Positions 27,921 through 40,706 of a stretch of DNA of 64,000 bases are shown one piece after another. The translations under genes were made by a program, and so were the position numbers. The notes under the pieces are model-generated. The model saw only the letters and a list, made by a program, of their open reading frames with translations. It was not told where the DNA came from and made no database searches. Positions within the stretch are counted from its first letter, which is position 1, and each line of letters begins with the position of its first letter. The DNA is from Lineus longissimus (lineage: Eukaryota > Nemertea > Pilidiophora > Heteronemertea > Lineidae), in assembly GCF_910592395.1 (NCBI RefSeq), contig NC_088318.1, positions 6,654,756 through 6,718,755 of the forward strand. Direction: 5' to 3'.

Positions 27921-28905
27921 TAGGGGATACGGCTTGCAGCTGCGATCACGCAGTCACAAGCTCTGTGTGCACCTAGCTTTAGATCCGAACGCCACTGGAT
28001 GACAGTCTTGAATTAAGGCTGCGCCTAATCCAGATTTACTGGCATCAACCTGAAGCGTGATGGGTTTTGACGTCATAGAAACTCAACACGGGCGTGTTTG
28101 TGATCAAACGTTTCAGTCTCTTATATGCTCGGTCGTGGAGATCCTCCCAATGAAATTCGACTTTTTCTTCGAGGACTTGACGTAGTGGTTTCGTTTTCTG
28201 TGAGAGGTTGGGGATGAACTTCGCAAGATATCCCACCATGGCGATGAATCTCCTAATGTCCTCTTTACATGACGGTGTCGGCATGTTGGTGATGTCACTT
28301 ACGCGATCCTCGCTGACCTTTAGGCCATCACCTAAAAATATATGTCCGACGTAGTCAACTTCGCTGAGGCCTATTTTCGTTTTAGCGGGGTTGAGTTTTA
28401 ACCCTACTGCGCGTGCTCGCTCCAGTACGGTGCGTAGGCGTTTATCGTGCTCGGCTTGTGTGCGGCCGTGTACGCCGATGTCATCGACGACAATCTCAAC
28501 CCCTTCGAGGTCACCAAATAAATCCGACATGACTTTATTGAAAATATCACCACTCGTGGATATACCAAATGGTAACCGAAGGAAACGGTAGTGTCCCCAC
28601 GGCGTGTTGAAGGTACAGAGCTTTGAACTTTGCTCATCAAGGCCAATTTGCCAAAATCCCGATTTAGCGTCGAGTGTACTAAATATCTTTGAGCCGGACA
28701 TGCGTGCTGCGATTTCCTCAACTGTTTTCGTCGGATGGTGAGCTCTGCGAATCGCTTTGTTCAGTTTGGATGGATCAATGCAAATTCTCACCTTATTGTT
28801 TTGTTTTCGAACGATAGTCATACTATTGACCCACGGGGTTGGTTCGTTTTCTTTGATCACTACTTTCAGGTCTCCATTCGATCCAGTTCGGTTTGACGAC
28901 GTCCT
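27921..28905 (-). pseudogene. Ty3/gypsy reverse transcriptase and start of RNase H
   Basis: The minus strand gives a nearly complete RT: STLDAKSGFWQIGLDE (first Asp), FGISTSGDIFNKVM, the catalytic box IVVDDIGVHG, and the thumb region (VGYLAKFIPNLS). After a frame change near 28050 it reads the start of RNase H (LQVDASKSGLGAALIQ), which is cut off at the repeat array. RT copies element RNA to DNA. This copy is interrupted and frame-shifted. Confidence 0.88.
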
Positions 28906-29778
28906 CAATCGCGTACGGGATTTTACGAGGTGGATCGACGGACGGCTCAACGGTCGGATCTGTGAAGAGATGGAAGTTGTTCTGAATACATCCCAATCCT
29001 TGAAAGACATCCTCGAAATCCTTGATTTGCGATATCGAATGTATGCGCTTCACTAAGTTCAGTTTATCGCACGTATCACGGCCTAGAATTGGTTGGGCGT
29101 TGTCAAGGATTTGAAAGGTGACATCCAATCCGTTAAGATTCAAGACAGTTTCGCCGACAGGCGTAATCCTATGCCCCGAATATGATACTAATCGGCACTT
29201 TGGGGGTGTGTGTGTTGCGTTCAGTTTCTTGAAAAACTGTAACGGTATAATGTCGGCCTCGCTGCCGGTATCGAGTTTGAACGATATGGATTGTCCTTGA
29301 ATGGTGAATGTTTCATGCCATCCGACGTAGTTGGCTGGTGTAACTGATACCTCGCCGATGAATAGCGTGTCCACGTTGGGACCATGAAAGTCTGGCTCAT
29401 AATTGCGATGATAGAATTCTGTGGTAGGCCTACCGTTATTACGTGATTCCAGGGTTACGTCGTGAATGCTCGATGACGATGGAACTTGAGGACGTACGCG
29501 TTGTTTCTCTGATCTTGCCAGTGTGCGGCAAGATGACTTGAAGTGGTTCATGCGGCGGCAATATCCGCATTCCTTGCCGTATGCCGGACATTGTGTGTAG
29601 TCAGCATGAGCTTGTCCGCCACAGTTTCCACATCTGTCGGATTGTGATCGTTTGTCGAATGTTCCGCGATGTTTGTTTCGGCTGCGATCGTGGGAGCCGC
29701 GACCGTATGCCGAACTATTTTGGAATGATCTTCCAACGGCGTCGACGTCTTTTTCTTTCGTATCAGTTAGCGTCTTAA
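28823..29778 (-). pseudogene. Ty3/gypsy gag C-terminus and protease
   Basis: The minus strand begins in a basic, Arg-rich tail of gag and then a double zinc knuckle. The first is CGNCGGQAHADYTQC; a second CGYC...NHF...C box follows. The aspartic protease follows with LDTGSEADI (active site) and ILGRDTC (C-terminal family motif). The frame shifts near 28890 before the RT. Upstream of 29778 the rest of gag and the 5' LTR are absent, so the element is 5'-truncated. Confidence 0.85.
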
Positions 29779-30150
29779 AGGTTAAATGCCAAAGTTAGGC
29801 CTAATCTTATCTGTCAAAGTACACCAGGATAACCTTTTGTTACCTTTAGATGTCAAATGTAGTAAATTTATTTGCATAAATATCGCATGGAATAAAGAAA
29901 TTCAAATGAACCACCCAGTCTCAGCGTGAATTTGCTTCGGCAAAGTTCGTATTTCGTTCGGAAACTCTCGCGGTTTTGGGGAATTCCAAATGAGGAGTGA
30001 CGTCACTAGTGCTGTCATTGTTAGACTGATCCCATTGCCTGCATCCACAAACGCCATGCTGTAGATGCCTGCGCAAGACAGGAGACCGGTTTTGTTTTCA
30101 TTCATCACTCACCCGAGTCATGAAATCTAAATTCACGCCGAACTAGAAAG
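29779..30150. other. Upstream region of the five-exon gene
   Basis: No gene. This 370-bp interval between the truncated gypsy and the ATG at 30151 should contain the promoter and 5' UTR. No TATA box is evident. Confidence 0.5.
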
Positions 30151-33100
30151 ATGGATTCACATCCCGATTTTAGCTCGCAATGGACTGCCGAAAACGCCGC
30201 AAAAAAAATGTCTGTGCGATATGTTTCAGCACCGTACGGACCTGGAATGTTGGGGGAAACCGTCCATAAAGCATATTTAAACTTGCTTCATCAGCAAGGT
30301 CCAGGTCACATTTCTGCCGGTATAGCAAACCCAGCATCCCCATCTTGGCAGAAACGTCACTCAAATACTGGTTTCAGGATCAAGTTGGAGCACTTCCAAA
30401 AGCTTTTTGAAGTCATGAGTGAAGTGAGTGACGTAAGGGTCACTTCCAAGGGAATTGAATACCTAGGTCAACAAAACCCATGGAAAAGAAGGAAATACGA
30501 GGAGCAGGAACATGAGAAATCGTGTGATAGGCCTGATGATGAACCACCATGGCATTATTATGCCCTGCAGATGATGGAGAGATGTTTTGCCAACTTGAAA
30601 GGGAGAATTATGGATCTAGATGAAAACCGTGTGGAATATTCAGCTGATTTCTATAGAGAAATGCTCAAGAGGTAAAACATCTCATTCTCAAGTAGTCCAG
30701 TAGGCCTACTGCCTACTCCTCATTCATTCATCCAATTTCGAGGGACAGCAAGTGTGGTTGCGGGCCAGGCCGGGGGTGAACAAATCACTCGCCCACCAGT
30801 CCGGGGCTTAGTGGAAACTCTGATGGCCTCCTGCAACGTGTATACTGTGAAAATCAAGTACGCACATGCGAATGACTAGGGCTACGTAAAATCCATTTTT
30901 TACATGTGCCTTTTCAGTGAATAGCATTCCGCGATAATGAGGGCACTGCAGCTGCTGCCCTCTATTTCTCCATCGCTGAATTACAGGCAATATCGGACAA
31001 ACATGCGGTTTCGTAATGGATTCAGGCTTTCTAACTTGGGCAGTTAGATTCAATCTGGCACATGTCCGAGTGTTGGAAATACTACATAATTGTTCTGGAA
31101 TATTTCTCTCTCTGACTCTATGGTATCATTCATGCTAAAAACAATGCAGGGTCAAAGATAATTGACTTTGAAATAAGCTCAAATGCGTAGAAATAAGTGT
31201 CGATGTCCGACTGTCACGTGACTAAAACGTCATCAATATCTTATTCAAATGACCTCGTGAGCTATACATAGTAACGTCGCGGAATGCTATTGATTCAGCC
31301 ATTTTCCGTGTTTAGGCATGTAAAATCCGTGAATTGAAGATATGCCCGATATTATACTTAAAAACAACATTCAGAACTAAAATTTGAGTGGTGCACCATG
31401 GTCGTTTGGACAGCAGAGGTTGAAAGTAATGTTTCGAGATTGTATGAGGACTCCTAAAGCTGTTGGTGAAGATTCAAACAGAATCACCATCATTTTGCCA
31501 TCATGTCATATTGGGTGAGTTGAAGGGTGACTTGTGGAATTCTATATGCTATTGAATAACAGCTTGGTAAACCAGATTTCCGCGAATTGGACCACTTTCC
31601 GCGATTCCCAACGTGATTCTGTGAATGCGTATTTTACGTAGCTCTAAATGACCTTGTTTTCCAGGTATTAAGGGCCATGCACGTTTTGTAAAACCATCTT
31701 CTATACAACTGTTTCACAACTCAGCCGCGACACTAGCGCCGCCGCTAAAATATGCCCTGCCGACTTCCGCTTAAATGGGTTATTCCATTACGGCGACACA
31801 CCCACCTCCACACTGCATTGTGGGTAATGTCGGTAAATGCACTACTGAATGTACAGTGGCTGAGTTATGAAGAAAGGTGTATTGGCTAAATCCGTCTGAA
31901 AATGCTTTTGCACATGCGTAGAAGTCATCTAATGCTGTATTTCTACCGATGGGATTTTCAATTTACCAATGGAAACATGAGAACGTTTTGATCGAAAATT
32001 CGAAGAAAACGTGGTTTGGCATGCATTTTGTATTGCTTCTACTATAATAATACCGGAACCTATTACTCTATGTCAGTGTGCTTTATTGACTTTCTATGGA
32101 ATGTTTGAATTGATTTGATGAATGATGAAAAATGAAAAAAAGGTTATTTGGAGAGGTTTTTTGCGATTTTTGCCCCATACTCGATTGTTGCAATGAGTAT
32201 GTTAACCCTTTACGTACTGAAGATTTTTAATACATTTCCCGTATTTCCCTGGAGCATTTCTGCAGTTTTCAACAAAAACTGCAAGCAGAAACTTCCCAGA
32301 AAACTACTTGCAAAAGCAGCATGTTCCCAATGGCAGGCATACATCAGAACAGCAGTAAACATCTGTAGTACCAAAATTCAAGTACAGATGGCCCCATATC
32401 TATCAAGAATTGAGGCGGTGCAAGCGGCCGAAACTGGCCGTATAGGCCCCCTATCGATCAAGAAATGAGGCGGTACAAGCGGCCGAAACTGGCCGTATAG
32501 GGAAATATGAACATGGTCTAGCGGCCGAAATCGGCCGTACAGTAGCTAAAGGGTTAATGAGCAGAAGCTGTAATCTGCGCATGCGCAGCGAATGAATCAT
32601 GAAAAAAATCATACTTGGAAAACCAGGTATACTGTGTTTTTGCGGTCCCTACAGACATGCTCCAAATGCATCTCTAAACGACAGCCCACTTGGCTACTAA
32701 AGATCTATGACATCATATTATAGAAATGTTTACAGAAAATGCGGACGTCATCTTTACGAAAATTCTTCTTGTGTCAACAATTTTTCACCTATCAGGCTCA
32801 GTGATTTTTCACCCTTAAGCCAATTCTAAGAATGTTTAAAGGTCTATGATGGGACTAATAATAGCTGAGCTATTTGCAAATAAAGATGAAAAATTAGTCA
32901 TTTCCAGAGGTGCCATCGCGTGAGAGCGAGTGTCACATGGCCCGACGTCAACAATGACGTCAGGTCAACAATGCATGTCACGTGCTTTGACGCGATGCCC
33001 AGAGGATGGTGCACGTGGGGGAAATTCGCCCATGGGCCGAAAACTCAGATTTCGCCGATATTACAATGTTTGTGCAAAATACATTTTTTCGGATTCGCCA

Positions 33101-36100
33101 TAATATGGTGTGATGATCTATAGAAAATCTCCTCTTGACCATTGTTTTGTAGAGGATGGGCTACCACATGAGTCTGCTAGTAGTATGGTTGGGCTACCTA
33201 GGGATCCTGCTAGCCCACTGGACTACACCGTGGTGTTTCAGGTGGCCACTAATGAATTCGTTGAAATCAGCATTACCTCCAGAGAAACAGAAAACAAAGT
33301 GGTTGTGTCCTACTTCCAGGATCTGAATGTAGGACACCTTATCAGGGGCAGATCAGATACCAGGAGGCTACTAGTAATTTCTAGTTCAATCCAAGAAGAC
33401 CGGTTATCTTTAATTTAATCTGGTGCTAGATTTGAATAGTTTATTTAATGTATTCCTAGGGCCGGTCCACAATGGGGGATTTAGATTTGACTTTCTAAAA
33501 TCGACCAAGAAATAAGGAAACTGTGCCTAATTTCTGAAGTGCGGTTCGAAGACTTTTTTGAAAAGACTTGGATCATTGACCGCTTCACTTATTCAAAAGG
33601 GAAATGTCCAATCAGCTTTTGCATGCACACATGCCTGAAATGTCTTGTTAAACATACATGACATATGGGGGAGTGTCATTACCCTAGATCATTGCACATT
33701 TTCATACATCCCTTTTTGAGCCCCTTGTACAGTATAGGCCTAGAGTATGGCAATGTACCTCTCTGTGTGAGACAGACAGAGAGTAAGCAACAGCTGATGA
33801 TCATGAGGTTAGTAGACTGCATATGCACTCGTTTTGTCTGGGCCATTGCTCGGCCCCTATTAATTAGCAGCTTGCTGATATTAACAGGGTGGGTGCATCC
33901 AGCAATGACCTGTGCGCTGCAGCATTATTTTTTCCATATTAACCCTTCCTGGCTGATATAGAGGGCGCTACTCCAAAAGTTTGTCCGGGCCATTACTTCA
34001 TGTACTTGGTGCCTATCAATAGCACCCTCGTTCGTGGCGGCTGTTATAAAACGCGGATTCCGCGGAAATCCGCGGAATCCGCCCGTACCTGGTTCCGCTG
34101 GCCACCGTCAGATGTAGTGGTAGTCAGATGTAATGATAACTGTGTTTCGATCTATCGCTAGGCCGAGAGCTCCAACATACAATAATCAATGCCAGCCAAC
34201 TGTAATTATATCATGTTGGTGCCGATTAGCGGCAAAGTTAAGAAATATTCACTTTAGTTTGTTACCACCCCAGTTGGTAACCGCGCTGGTCAGTTTCGAT
34301 AGCAACTCAACCTAATTAGCATATTGCGTGGGTTTTCCCCGGCAACTAGGTCATCACCTACGTCATCCGAGAGTTTGGTATGCGAGGAATGTTGTATGAC
34401 GTCTATGGCTGGCGCGAGTGGACAGAATTCAGAATTATGCCACGGCATAAATAGGAATTGTGGTGCACCATAAATCGACCAATCAAAACCTCGGATTTCG
34501 TGAATTATGCCGCGGCATAAATAGGAATTGTGGACGGAAGTGTCATTTATGGAGGACGGAAGTAAATCAGAATTGTGGTGCACCATAAATCAACCAATCA
34601 AAACATCGGATCTCTAACATCCGGCGTCCATAAATAGCACTTCCGGCGTCCATATATCGCACTTCCGGCGTCCATAAATCGCACTTCCGTCCATAAATTC
34701 GGCTCTCTGATTGGCTGTCTGCTATTACGAATATAGTCGTGGGTCTAAAACGATTATAGTCGTGGGTTGATTCATTTATGTCGTGGTATAATTCAGATTT
34801 AATGGTCACCATAATTCATGAAATGCGGGGTTCTGATTGGCTGTCTACTATTATGAATATAGTCGTGGTATAAATCTGATTTATCCCGACCCTTAATTCA
34901 GATATTTGTCCACTCCCGCCAGCCATAGACGTCAATTCAATTATTGTTTATGCATTCTTGGCGTTGGTCTGGTGGTATATAACGTGGGTCCTCTGAGCAT
35001 TTGGCAGAACCAACCAAGGGAGCTTTCCTGATTGCTGAAGGAAGCAACAAAGTTAAATAGCAAGCCAGCTAGCGCTAGCAAGCGTCGTACTAACAGTAAC
35101 CGGTGAAACTTCTGCCCGAAGTTCAGAGCCCGAGTATATTCCAACTGACCAAGCCAAGTCCAAGTCCTCAAGCCTATTGTCCCCATTGAAACCCTGGTTC
35201 AGGAGATTTCTGGCGAGATAGATCCTCTGCCGACAAAGATTGGTGTATGTCCGTGCTGTTTGCAGTTTGAATATACAAGTTTAAAGACGTCAAAGTTATC
35301 TTACTTTCTTGCAAAGATTATTCTCAGTAGCAGCATCGGGGAGCTGACCCAGGCGTCAATTGTGAGATTGGCACCGCAACATATCATGTGCTAATATGCT
35401 TTTTACTACATTGTTCTACAGAGATGGCTAGTGTAAATGTATGGTATACATGAAGTTTAAAGTAAAAACTTTTCCTCGTTTTTTTATGAATATTAGCCAT
35501 TGGCGCCCTTCTGGAACATTCTTAGACTCTCGATGGTAGGTCTAGCTACTCGGACCGAAGATCGCCCAGCGTAGTGTGTGATTCAGTTTACGTTTAATCC
35601 GACATGAAATGATAACCAGGCTTATTTAAATGTCCTTGTCAATTAACCATTCGCATGGTGGTATTTTATTTAATGAATATACAAAAATGCGGTGGGGACT
35701 ATAGGCAGCAGCAGTGGGGCTAATTTAGCCATCTTTAGCCATCTTCAGGCGACGATTCATCCTTGGTAAAAAAAATTCAAAAACCGTAGTACAATGTATA
35801 TGTGATTAATAGAATAACAGTCCTGTCTGTATTTCAGTCCACAGTGTCTGTTTATAGTACTTACCTTCCCTCAAAATAATGTAATGAAATACAGTTATTA
35901 CGGAACGATTTAGTTCTCTAAATTCGTGCTGCGTGCAGTGACCGTGCAGAGAGCGTGTGAACGACTACCACTACATCTGACGGTAGCCAGCGGAACCAGG
36001 TACGCGCGGATTCCGCGGATTTCCGCGGAATCCGCGTTTTATAACAGCCGCGTTCGTGGCTGATAATATTGGGGCCAAGTCATGAAGGCTTTATTATATG

Positions 36101-37935
36101 TTTGTTTTTTTTAGAACAAGAAATAATCTCAGCTAGAGTTGAATTAATTCAATATCTATCAGTATCACAGGTTTCCTGTTGTCCCCAAAACCACAAATCT
36201 ATTGAATGCCAGAAGTGAACAGCTTTCTTTTCTGTTTCAGGTATGACCGTATCGAGAAATTCATGAATGGGATAGCGAAATTGTTACAGCATTCAGCTGC
36301 CGTTTCTTCATTGGTCAAAATTGATGAAGGCTTTTTCACATCTCTGTTCATTGATTTTGCTTGGATATTCAATGTCCAATTCAGGTGAGGTTTTTAATAA
36401 ATAAAGTACCAGGGGCCTGATTCACAGAGCACACTTAGAATGGTTAGGCTACGTTATTATTCACATTACCCTCGACAGTCACTTGAAAGATAAGGCACAA
36501 ACTTTGGCGAATGTGTCTCTGGCCGAATCGATAGATGTCGTCCTGGGTAAGCCTAAAGTTTACCCAGGACCAACCTGGGTAAGACTAAAAGTTACCCAGG
36601 ATCGTACCCAGGATCGTCCTGGGTAAGCTTTAGACCATGCAGTGTGAAATTCGCGCACTTTTCCAACCTGCGGTCGAGGTTCCTGAAAACAGTACGTTAC
36701 TTGTGTTACTGCAGAGGGTTTAAAACGTTATTTGAACTCGGTCCATCATTTCGAGATCGTGGATGGAAAATACAAACTCTGTGAGGGGCAAAACTGGACC
36801 CGAAAGTGGAGTGGCTAGCCGAGGATGAGTTTAATGCCTCAAAAGTATTTCGGTGCTCCACCCTATTCCTCGGGTTGCGGTGGAGGCACAGCAGGGTATG
36901 ATTACCTGCAGTCACCAGAATTATATACTTTTCATGGCATTTTTAAACACTGTATCAAACCTTAGTATAATAGGGGACACCCAGATTTTGTGTGGCATCC
37001 AATGTATTTGAATTGTGGATGAGTGAGCTGGAGGAAAGACTTAAATTCAGAACCGACCACGTTGTTCCCAGAACAACAGTTGCTTTCCCCCAATTCTAAG
37101 TTAAACTCAGTGAAAATTTCTTGACTTTCCCATTGATATCATGTTCTTCCTATTTTCAGATTGGTGACAGCTTTGGAAAAGCAATTGATTTTTTGTGGTC
37201 AAGAGGTATCCTCAGTCCCAGACTTGGTGTATGTACTGTATGCCCCTAATTCAGTAACATTATTGGTAATTACAGTTACAGAGGTAAGGATGAAACATAC
37301 TTTATGTGAATATTACCTGTTAGTGTTAGGCCACATTAAAAAAATAGCTGGTGATACGATTCTTGTATTTGCCACTAAGGGACAGAAAATAAGAAAACAA
37401 TAAGTGCTATTAAACTAATTCATCAATTAGCCTTAAGCCCGCAACACACGGACGATGGCCGGACAATTCAATTGGCATTTTAATTACTTACAGGTATCAG
37501 CGATGGCATGACTGTCGTCTGAAGGTAACTGGCACCTTGCCAGTTGCCCTGGCGATGTCGGCTGCACTACAGACATGCTCTATTTTTCACCGACAACTTT
37601 GTTTGGCCGATGCAAATTTCCTGTGTGAATCAGGTAAAGACATACCGGCAGCTATTATGACCTAATAAAATATACACATTTCCTTGATTTTAGACCCCTT
37701 GTATGTTTCCGAGTGCATGTATCATTCAGAAAGAAGAATATCGATGGAGAAGATGGATCCCTCACAGGCCTCAGTCCAAGAAATCCTAAAAATGATAGAA
37801 TTAATTCAATCTTGGCCATGGATATGTCATGTTTCTATCGCAAATTACAGAAACAAGCATCAAATAGAAGCCATTTTGCTCGATTTTTATGTTTGCTGTC
37901 AGAAATATAGATATCTCCACTCTACCATTACCTAA
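30151..37935 (+). CDS. Five-exon host gene, about 387 codons, function unknown
   Basis: Exons: 30151-30671, 36241-36384, 37160-37283, 37501-37633 and 37694-37935 (stop TAA). Every intron is GT...AG and phases agree (2, 2, 0, 1), giving one continuous frame. The ATG lies in a fair context (agaaagATGG). Exon 4 uses the acceptor ending at 37500; the acceptor 7 bp upstream would hit a stop. The protein starts MDSHPDFSSQWTAENAAKK and has PYGPGMLGETVHKAYLNLL early on. It is soluble-looking and helical, with a Trp/Cys-containing C-terminal third (RWHDCRLKV, CLADANFLCES, IQSWPWICHVS). No signal peptide or membrane span is seen. I do not recognise the family. Intron 1 (5.6 kb) is filled with insertions. 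Confidence 0.75.
30877..31646. mobile_element. Inverted-repeat element with 6-bp duplication
   Basis: Ends TAGGGCTACGTAAAAT and ATTTTACGTAGCTCTA are inverted copies with one mismatch. Both flanks read AATGAC (30871-30876, 31647-31652). There is no coding. It lies in intron 1 of the five-exon gene. Confidence 0.6.
31653..32201. other. Intron sequence, nothing recognised
   Basis: No open frame or repeat structure supported here. Confidence 0.4.
32202..32557. mobile_element. 356-bp MITE with TTAA ends
   Basis: Starts TTAACCCTTTACGTACTG and ends CAGTAGCTAAAGGGTTAA, inverted with two mismatches. TTAA at both edges fits piggyBac/Kolobok-type integration. Inside, 'caagcggccgaaactggccgtatag' occurs twice in tandem, and a diverged third copy follows. 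Confidence 0.65.
33110..33418 (+). CDS. Doubtful 102-codon open frame in intron 1
   Basis: An open frame with reasonable composition (YTVVFQVATNEFVEISITS, VVVSYFQDLNVGHLI). It contains a possible acceptor (gtgtttcag at 33240) and stops at 33416. It may be a terminal exon of another transcript or a gene relic. No homology is recognised, and it does not fit the phase of the surrounding gene. Confidence 0.25.
   Translation: MMIYRKSPLDHCFVEDGLPHESASSMVGLPRDPASPLDYTVVFQVATNEFVEISITSRETENKVVVSYFQDLNVGHLIRGRSDTRRLLVISSSIQEDRLSLI
34038..36050. mobile_element. 2.0-kb foldback element with perfect 9-bp target duplication
   Basis: Inverted ends start CGGCTGTTATAAAACGCGG and continue through ATTCCGCGG.AATCCGCGG and a segment containing 'ctacatctgacgg' (about 95 bp). 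The flanks are CGTTCGTGG at 34029-34037 and 36051-36059. The interior holds a smaller inverted repeat (34398-34935). No open frame of note. It lies in intron 1 of the five-exon gene. Confidence 0.88.
34398..34935. repeat. Nested inverted repeat inside the 34038 element
   Basis: Ends GACGTCTATGGCTGGCG and the near-complement CGCCAGCCATAGACGTC bracket short repeated phrases ('ccataaatcgaccaatcaaaacc', 'cggcataaataggaattgtgg'). No clear target duplication. It could be an older nested insertion. Confidence 0.55.
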
Positions 37936-38034
37936 CACTATGGTCTGGATGATTAAAAATAGCGCAGGGGCCAAATGTCACTCGGTAGGATGGTGTCTTT
38001 CATGTGAATCAGTGAACGACACTGGAGTGGATGT

Positions 38035-39021
38035 CTATGGCAAGCCAAAGCGGAATTTATTCAAGACTTTAGAATTACCATTCAAGAAGTTAAATATAAG
38101 TTCAAGAAGGAAATATATGTTCAAGACTAAAATATGTTCAACCTTGAATCAAATGTTTTCAACCTTGAATAAAATATGTTCAACCTTGAATCAAATGTTT
38201 TCAACCTTGAATAAAATATGTTCAACCTTGAATAAAATATGTCCAACCTTGAACAAAATATATTCAACCTTGAACAAAATATATTCAAGACTCACGTCAC
38301 CATATTCAAGACGCACGTGACCACAAAATTGATGACGTAGATCGTAGAATCTGTGGTACTTCTGATGCGTTCTGTTTCACGACATGATTGATTGCCTGTA
38401 TAGCCTAAACACTCAAACATGTCAAAAGACAACGAGAATCCGATACAGTGGTGTCGGCCTTAAGAATGAAAGGTGAGAGGCATTGCGCATTTTGAACCTA
38501 TAATTTGCCTGATATGTCTGTGAAACATGTATCGACTCTGACATTCACTCGGCATCCATGTCATGATGTGTAGGATTACAGTACATGTCAGGTGTAGGCG
38601 GCTAGGTACATGTACAACCATGTGTCAAAACCTCGTGCGAACAATTCGAGCTCCGAAACGCAACACAAGTACCATGGGTTCGGGAAAGTCCGGACGCGGG
38701 TTCGGGAAAGTCCGTAAAGCATCAAAACATGAGCAACTACGTCATCAATTTTGTGGTCACGTGCGTCTTGAATATGGTCACGTGAGTCTTGAATATATTT
38801 TGTTCAAGGTTGAATATATTTTGTTCAAGGTTGGACATATTTTATTCAAGGTTGAACATATTTTATTCAAGGTTGAACATATTTTATTCAAGGTTGAAAA
38901 CATTTGATTCAAGGTTGAACATATTTTAGTCTTGAACATATATTTCCTTCTTGAACTTATATTTAACTTCTTGAATGGTAATTCTAAAGCCTTGAATAAA
39001 TTCCGCTTTGGCTTGCCATAG
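38035..39021. mobile_element. Foldback element built of TTCAACCTTGAA repeats
   Basis: Inverted arms start CTATGGCAAGCCAAAGCGG. Both flanks read ATGT (38031-38034, 39022-39025). Each arm ends internally in about eight tandem units of 18-21 bp (TTCAACCTTGAATAAAATATG). Because the units contain TTCAA...TTGAA, the array is self-complementary at small scale too. The element lies about 100 bp downstream of the stop of the five-exon gene, so it may be within that gene's 3' UTR. Confidence 0.7.
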
Positions 39022-39025
39022 ATGT

Positions 39026-40410
39026 CACCTGGCTGTACATATGTTTTTAATTCAGATAAACATCGTTGTTGGTCGGTCTTCAACGTTCGTGTGTCGCAGG
39101 CTTTACACAGGCTATTTCTTGGAAGTACTTTGACTTGAAATGAACATGAGTTGAAGTCTGCACTGTAAGTGCATTATATAGTGACATGGTCACAGGTATT
39201 AGGGCTGTTTAGACAACGCGGAAAAATCGTTCCTGAGACTTGCTTTGCAGGTGAAATGGTTCTGGATTTCTCTGTGCAAGACAGTTTTAACAAAGTAAGG
39301 CCAAGGCCCTAATGTGGCTTTCAACCAATTAGGGCCTTGGCCTTAATTTGTAACTAAAGTTCTACTACGGTATGGTAATAGGGGCGCAGCCGTAAGCGAT
39401 CTAATTGTTGATCTTGGCTGTGTCCCTGGCCGTTATCTCCACTGTTAACAATCTCATACATGTACTTTAATTTTGATGTTGGCCAAATAAATCAAAGAAA
39501 AATGGCAGACACCCCCTGCTGGATATCAGTGATCAATGTGATGACCACGTCATCATAGCCTACTTGAGGGATTTGCTAAAGGTACCTGGTTCGAGATTTT
39601 CAGATTAGTTTTAAAATACTCATATTCTCTAAAAACTTCATTCCACTATTATTTTGAGATGATCCCGATAGCAAAACATCAAGTGTGCCCAAATTCAGGA
39701 ATTAAATATTGGGTGTAACAAAATCCAAGCAATCAAAAGGCCTGGGTACCCTGTGCTATTCTTGCAATTTCTAGTTTGGTCTATTATAATCCATGTGCTT
39801 GATTGGGGACCACCTGCAGGAAACAACTTTCTATCATCATTTAAACAATCAAAATCCTATATTTCTCACTCCAAGTTTGTTATTACATACACTACATGAT
39901 TTGTCCATTTCATCATGACGTCACACACACAATGCAAGTGTGTGTGTTGTTGTAAAACCACATTATGTCACAATCTCTGGACATGCGGTCACATACTTGA
40001 ATTGAAGAGGTTTTGGCAAATAACCACACAGTATTTAGATGCCTGTGGTCCAATTTTTGATCTGTGTACAAAATTTGATGTTCTGGACCTGGGCTTTCAG
40101 AATGATGCAATTTCTGTGCAAGTTCAGCAAGTTTTGAGTCAGTTTTAGGCACTAAAGAGGCAAAATTGTTAACTTTTTTTGCCATGACATCGAAACTTTC
40201 AGAATCACTGAACCTTGTTCGCATGGATTTGGCCAAGTTCAATTCAATAACAAGGCTACTGGAATTCAATTTCATTTTGATGCATCGCTGAGTTTCGTAC
40301 GTGCTGAGATGAAAAGACCTCTCATTTTTCTCATTTTGTAAACAAGGTCCCCAATTAAAATCATGGATCTATAGTAATTGATAAATAAATAAGAATGTTT
40401 TCTTCATTTC
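39026..40410. other. No supported gene
   Basis: Contains a short inverted repeat ('ggccaaggccctaatgtgg' region with 'attagggccttggcctt', 39298-39345). Two overlapping opposite-strand open frames lie at 39913-40275; neither is convincing. Confidence 0.4.
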
Positions 40411-40412
40411 AG

Positions 40413-40668
40413 CTAAAAAAAAAAAGATGCTCCACCAAAAACAAGAGTAGATCATCCTTACAACCTAAAATAAAAAGAAAAGAAACGCAAGTGTTCAGAC
40501 CCGAGTGTGCAAGAAATGTACGAGCGTGAACCAGAGGAAAATGAAGACAGTACTTTTTTGCCTGAGGATCTACGTGGACAGCATGCTTGCCAGTTGGTTA
40601 GAGCCTTGCCCTACACACATGCGCCAAACAAGAACTGTATGCTTGGATTAATTGTACAGGGTACACAG
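40413..40668 (+). pseudogene. Exon of an unknown gene with an in-frame stop
   Basis: An acceptor (cttcatttcag) opens a frame reading KKDAPPKTRVDHPYNLK. A TAA follows at 40471, and then the same frame continues through KEKKRKCSDPSVQEMYEREP and EDLRGQHACQLVRALPYTH to a possible donor (CAG|gtagag). The stop is in an A-rich run (AAAATAAAAAG), where a single change would create it. Neighbouring exons were not found. Confidence 0.4.
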
Positions 40669-40706
40669 GTAGAGTTATCTTTGGTTATAATTCACATCGA
40701 TATCAG

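Noticed and set aside
39913-40275. 120-codon minus-strand gene
   Set aside because: The plus strand is also open over much of it. There is no recognisable domain, splice context or codon pattern.
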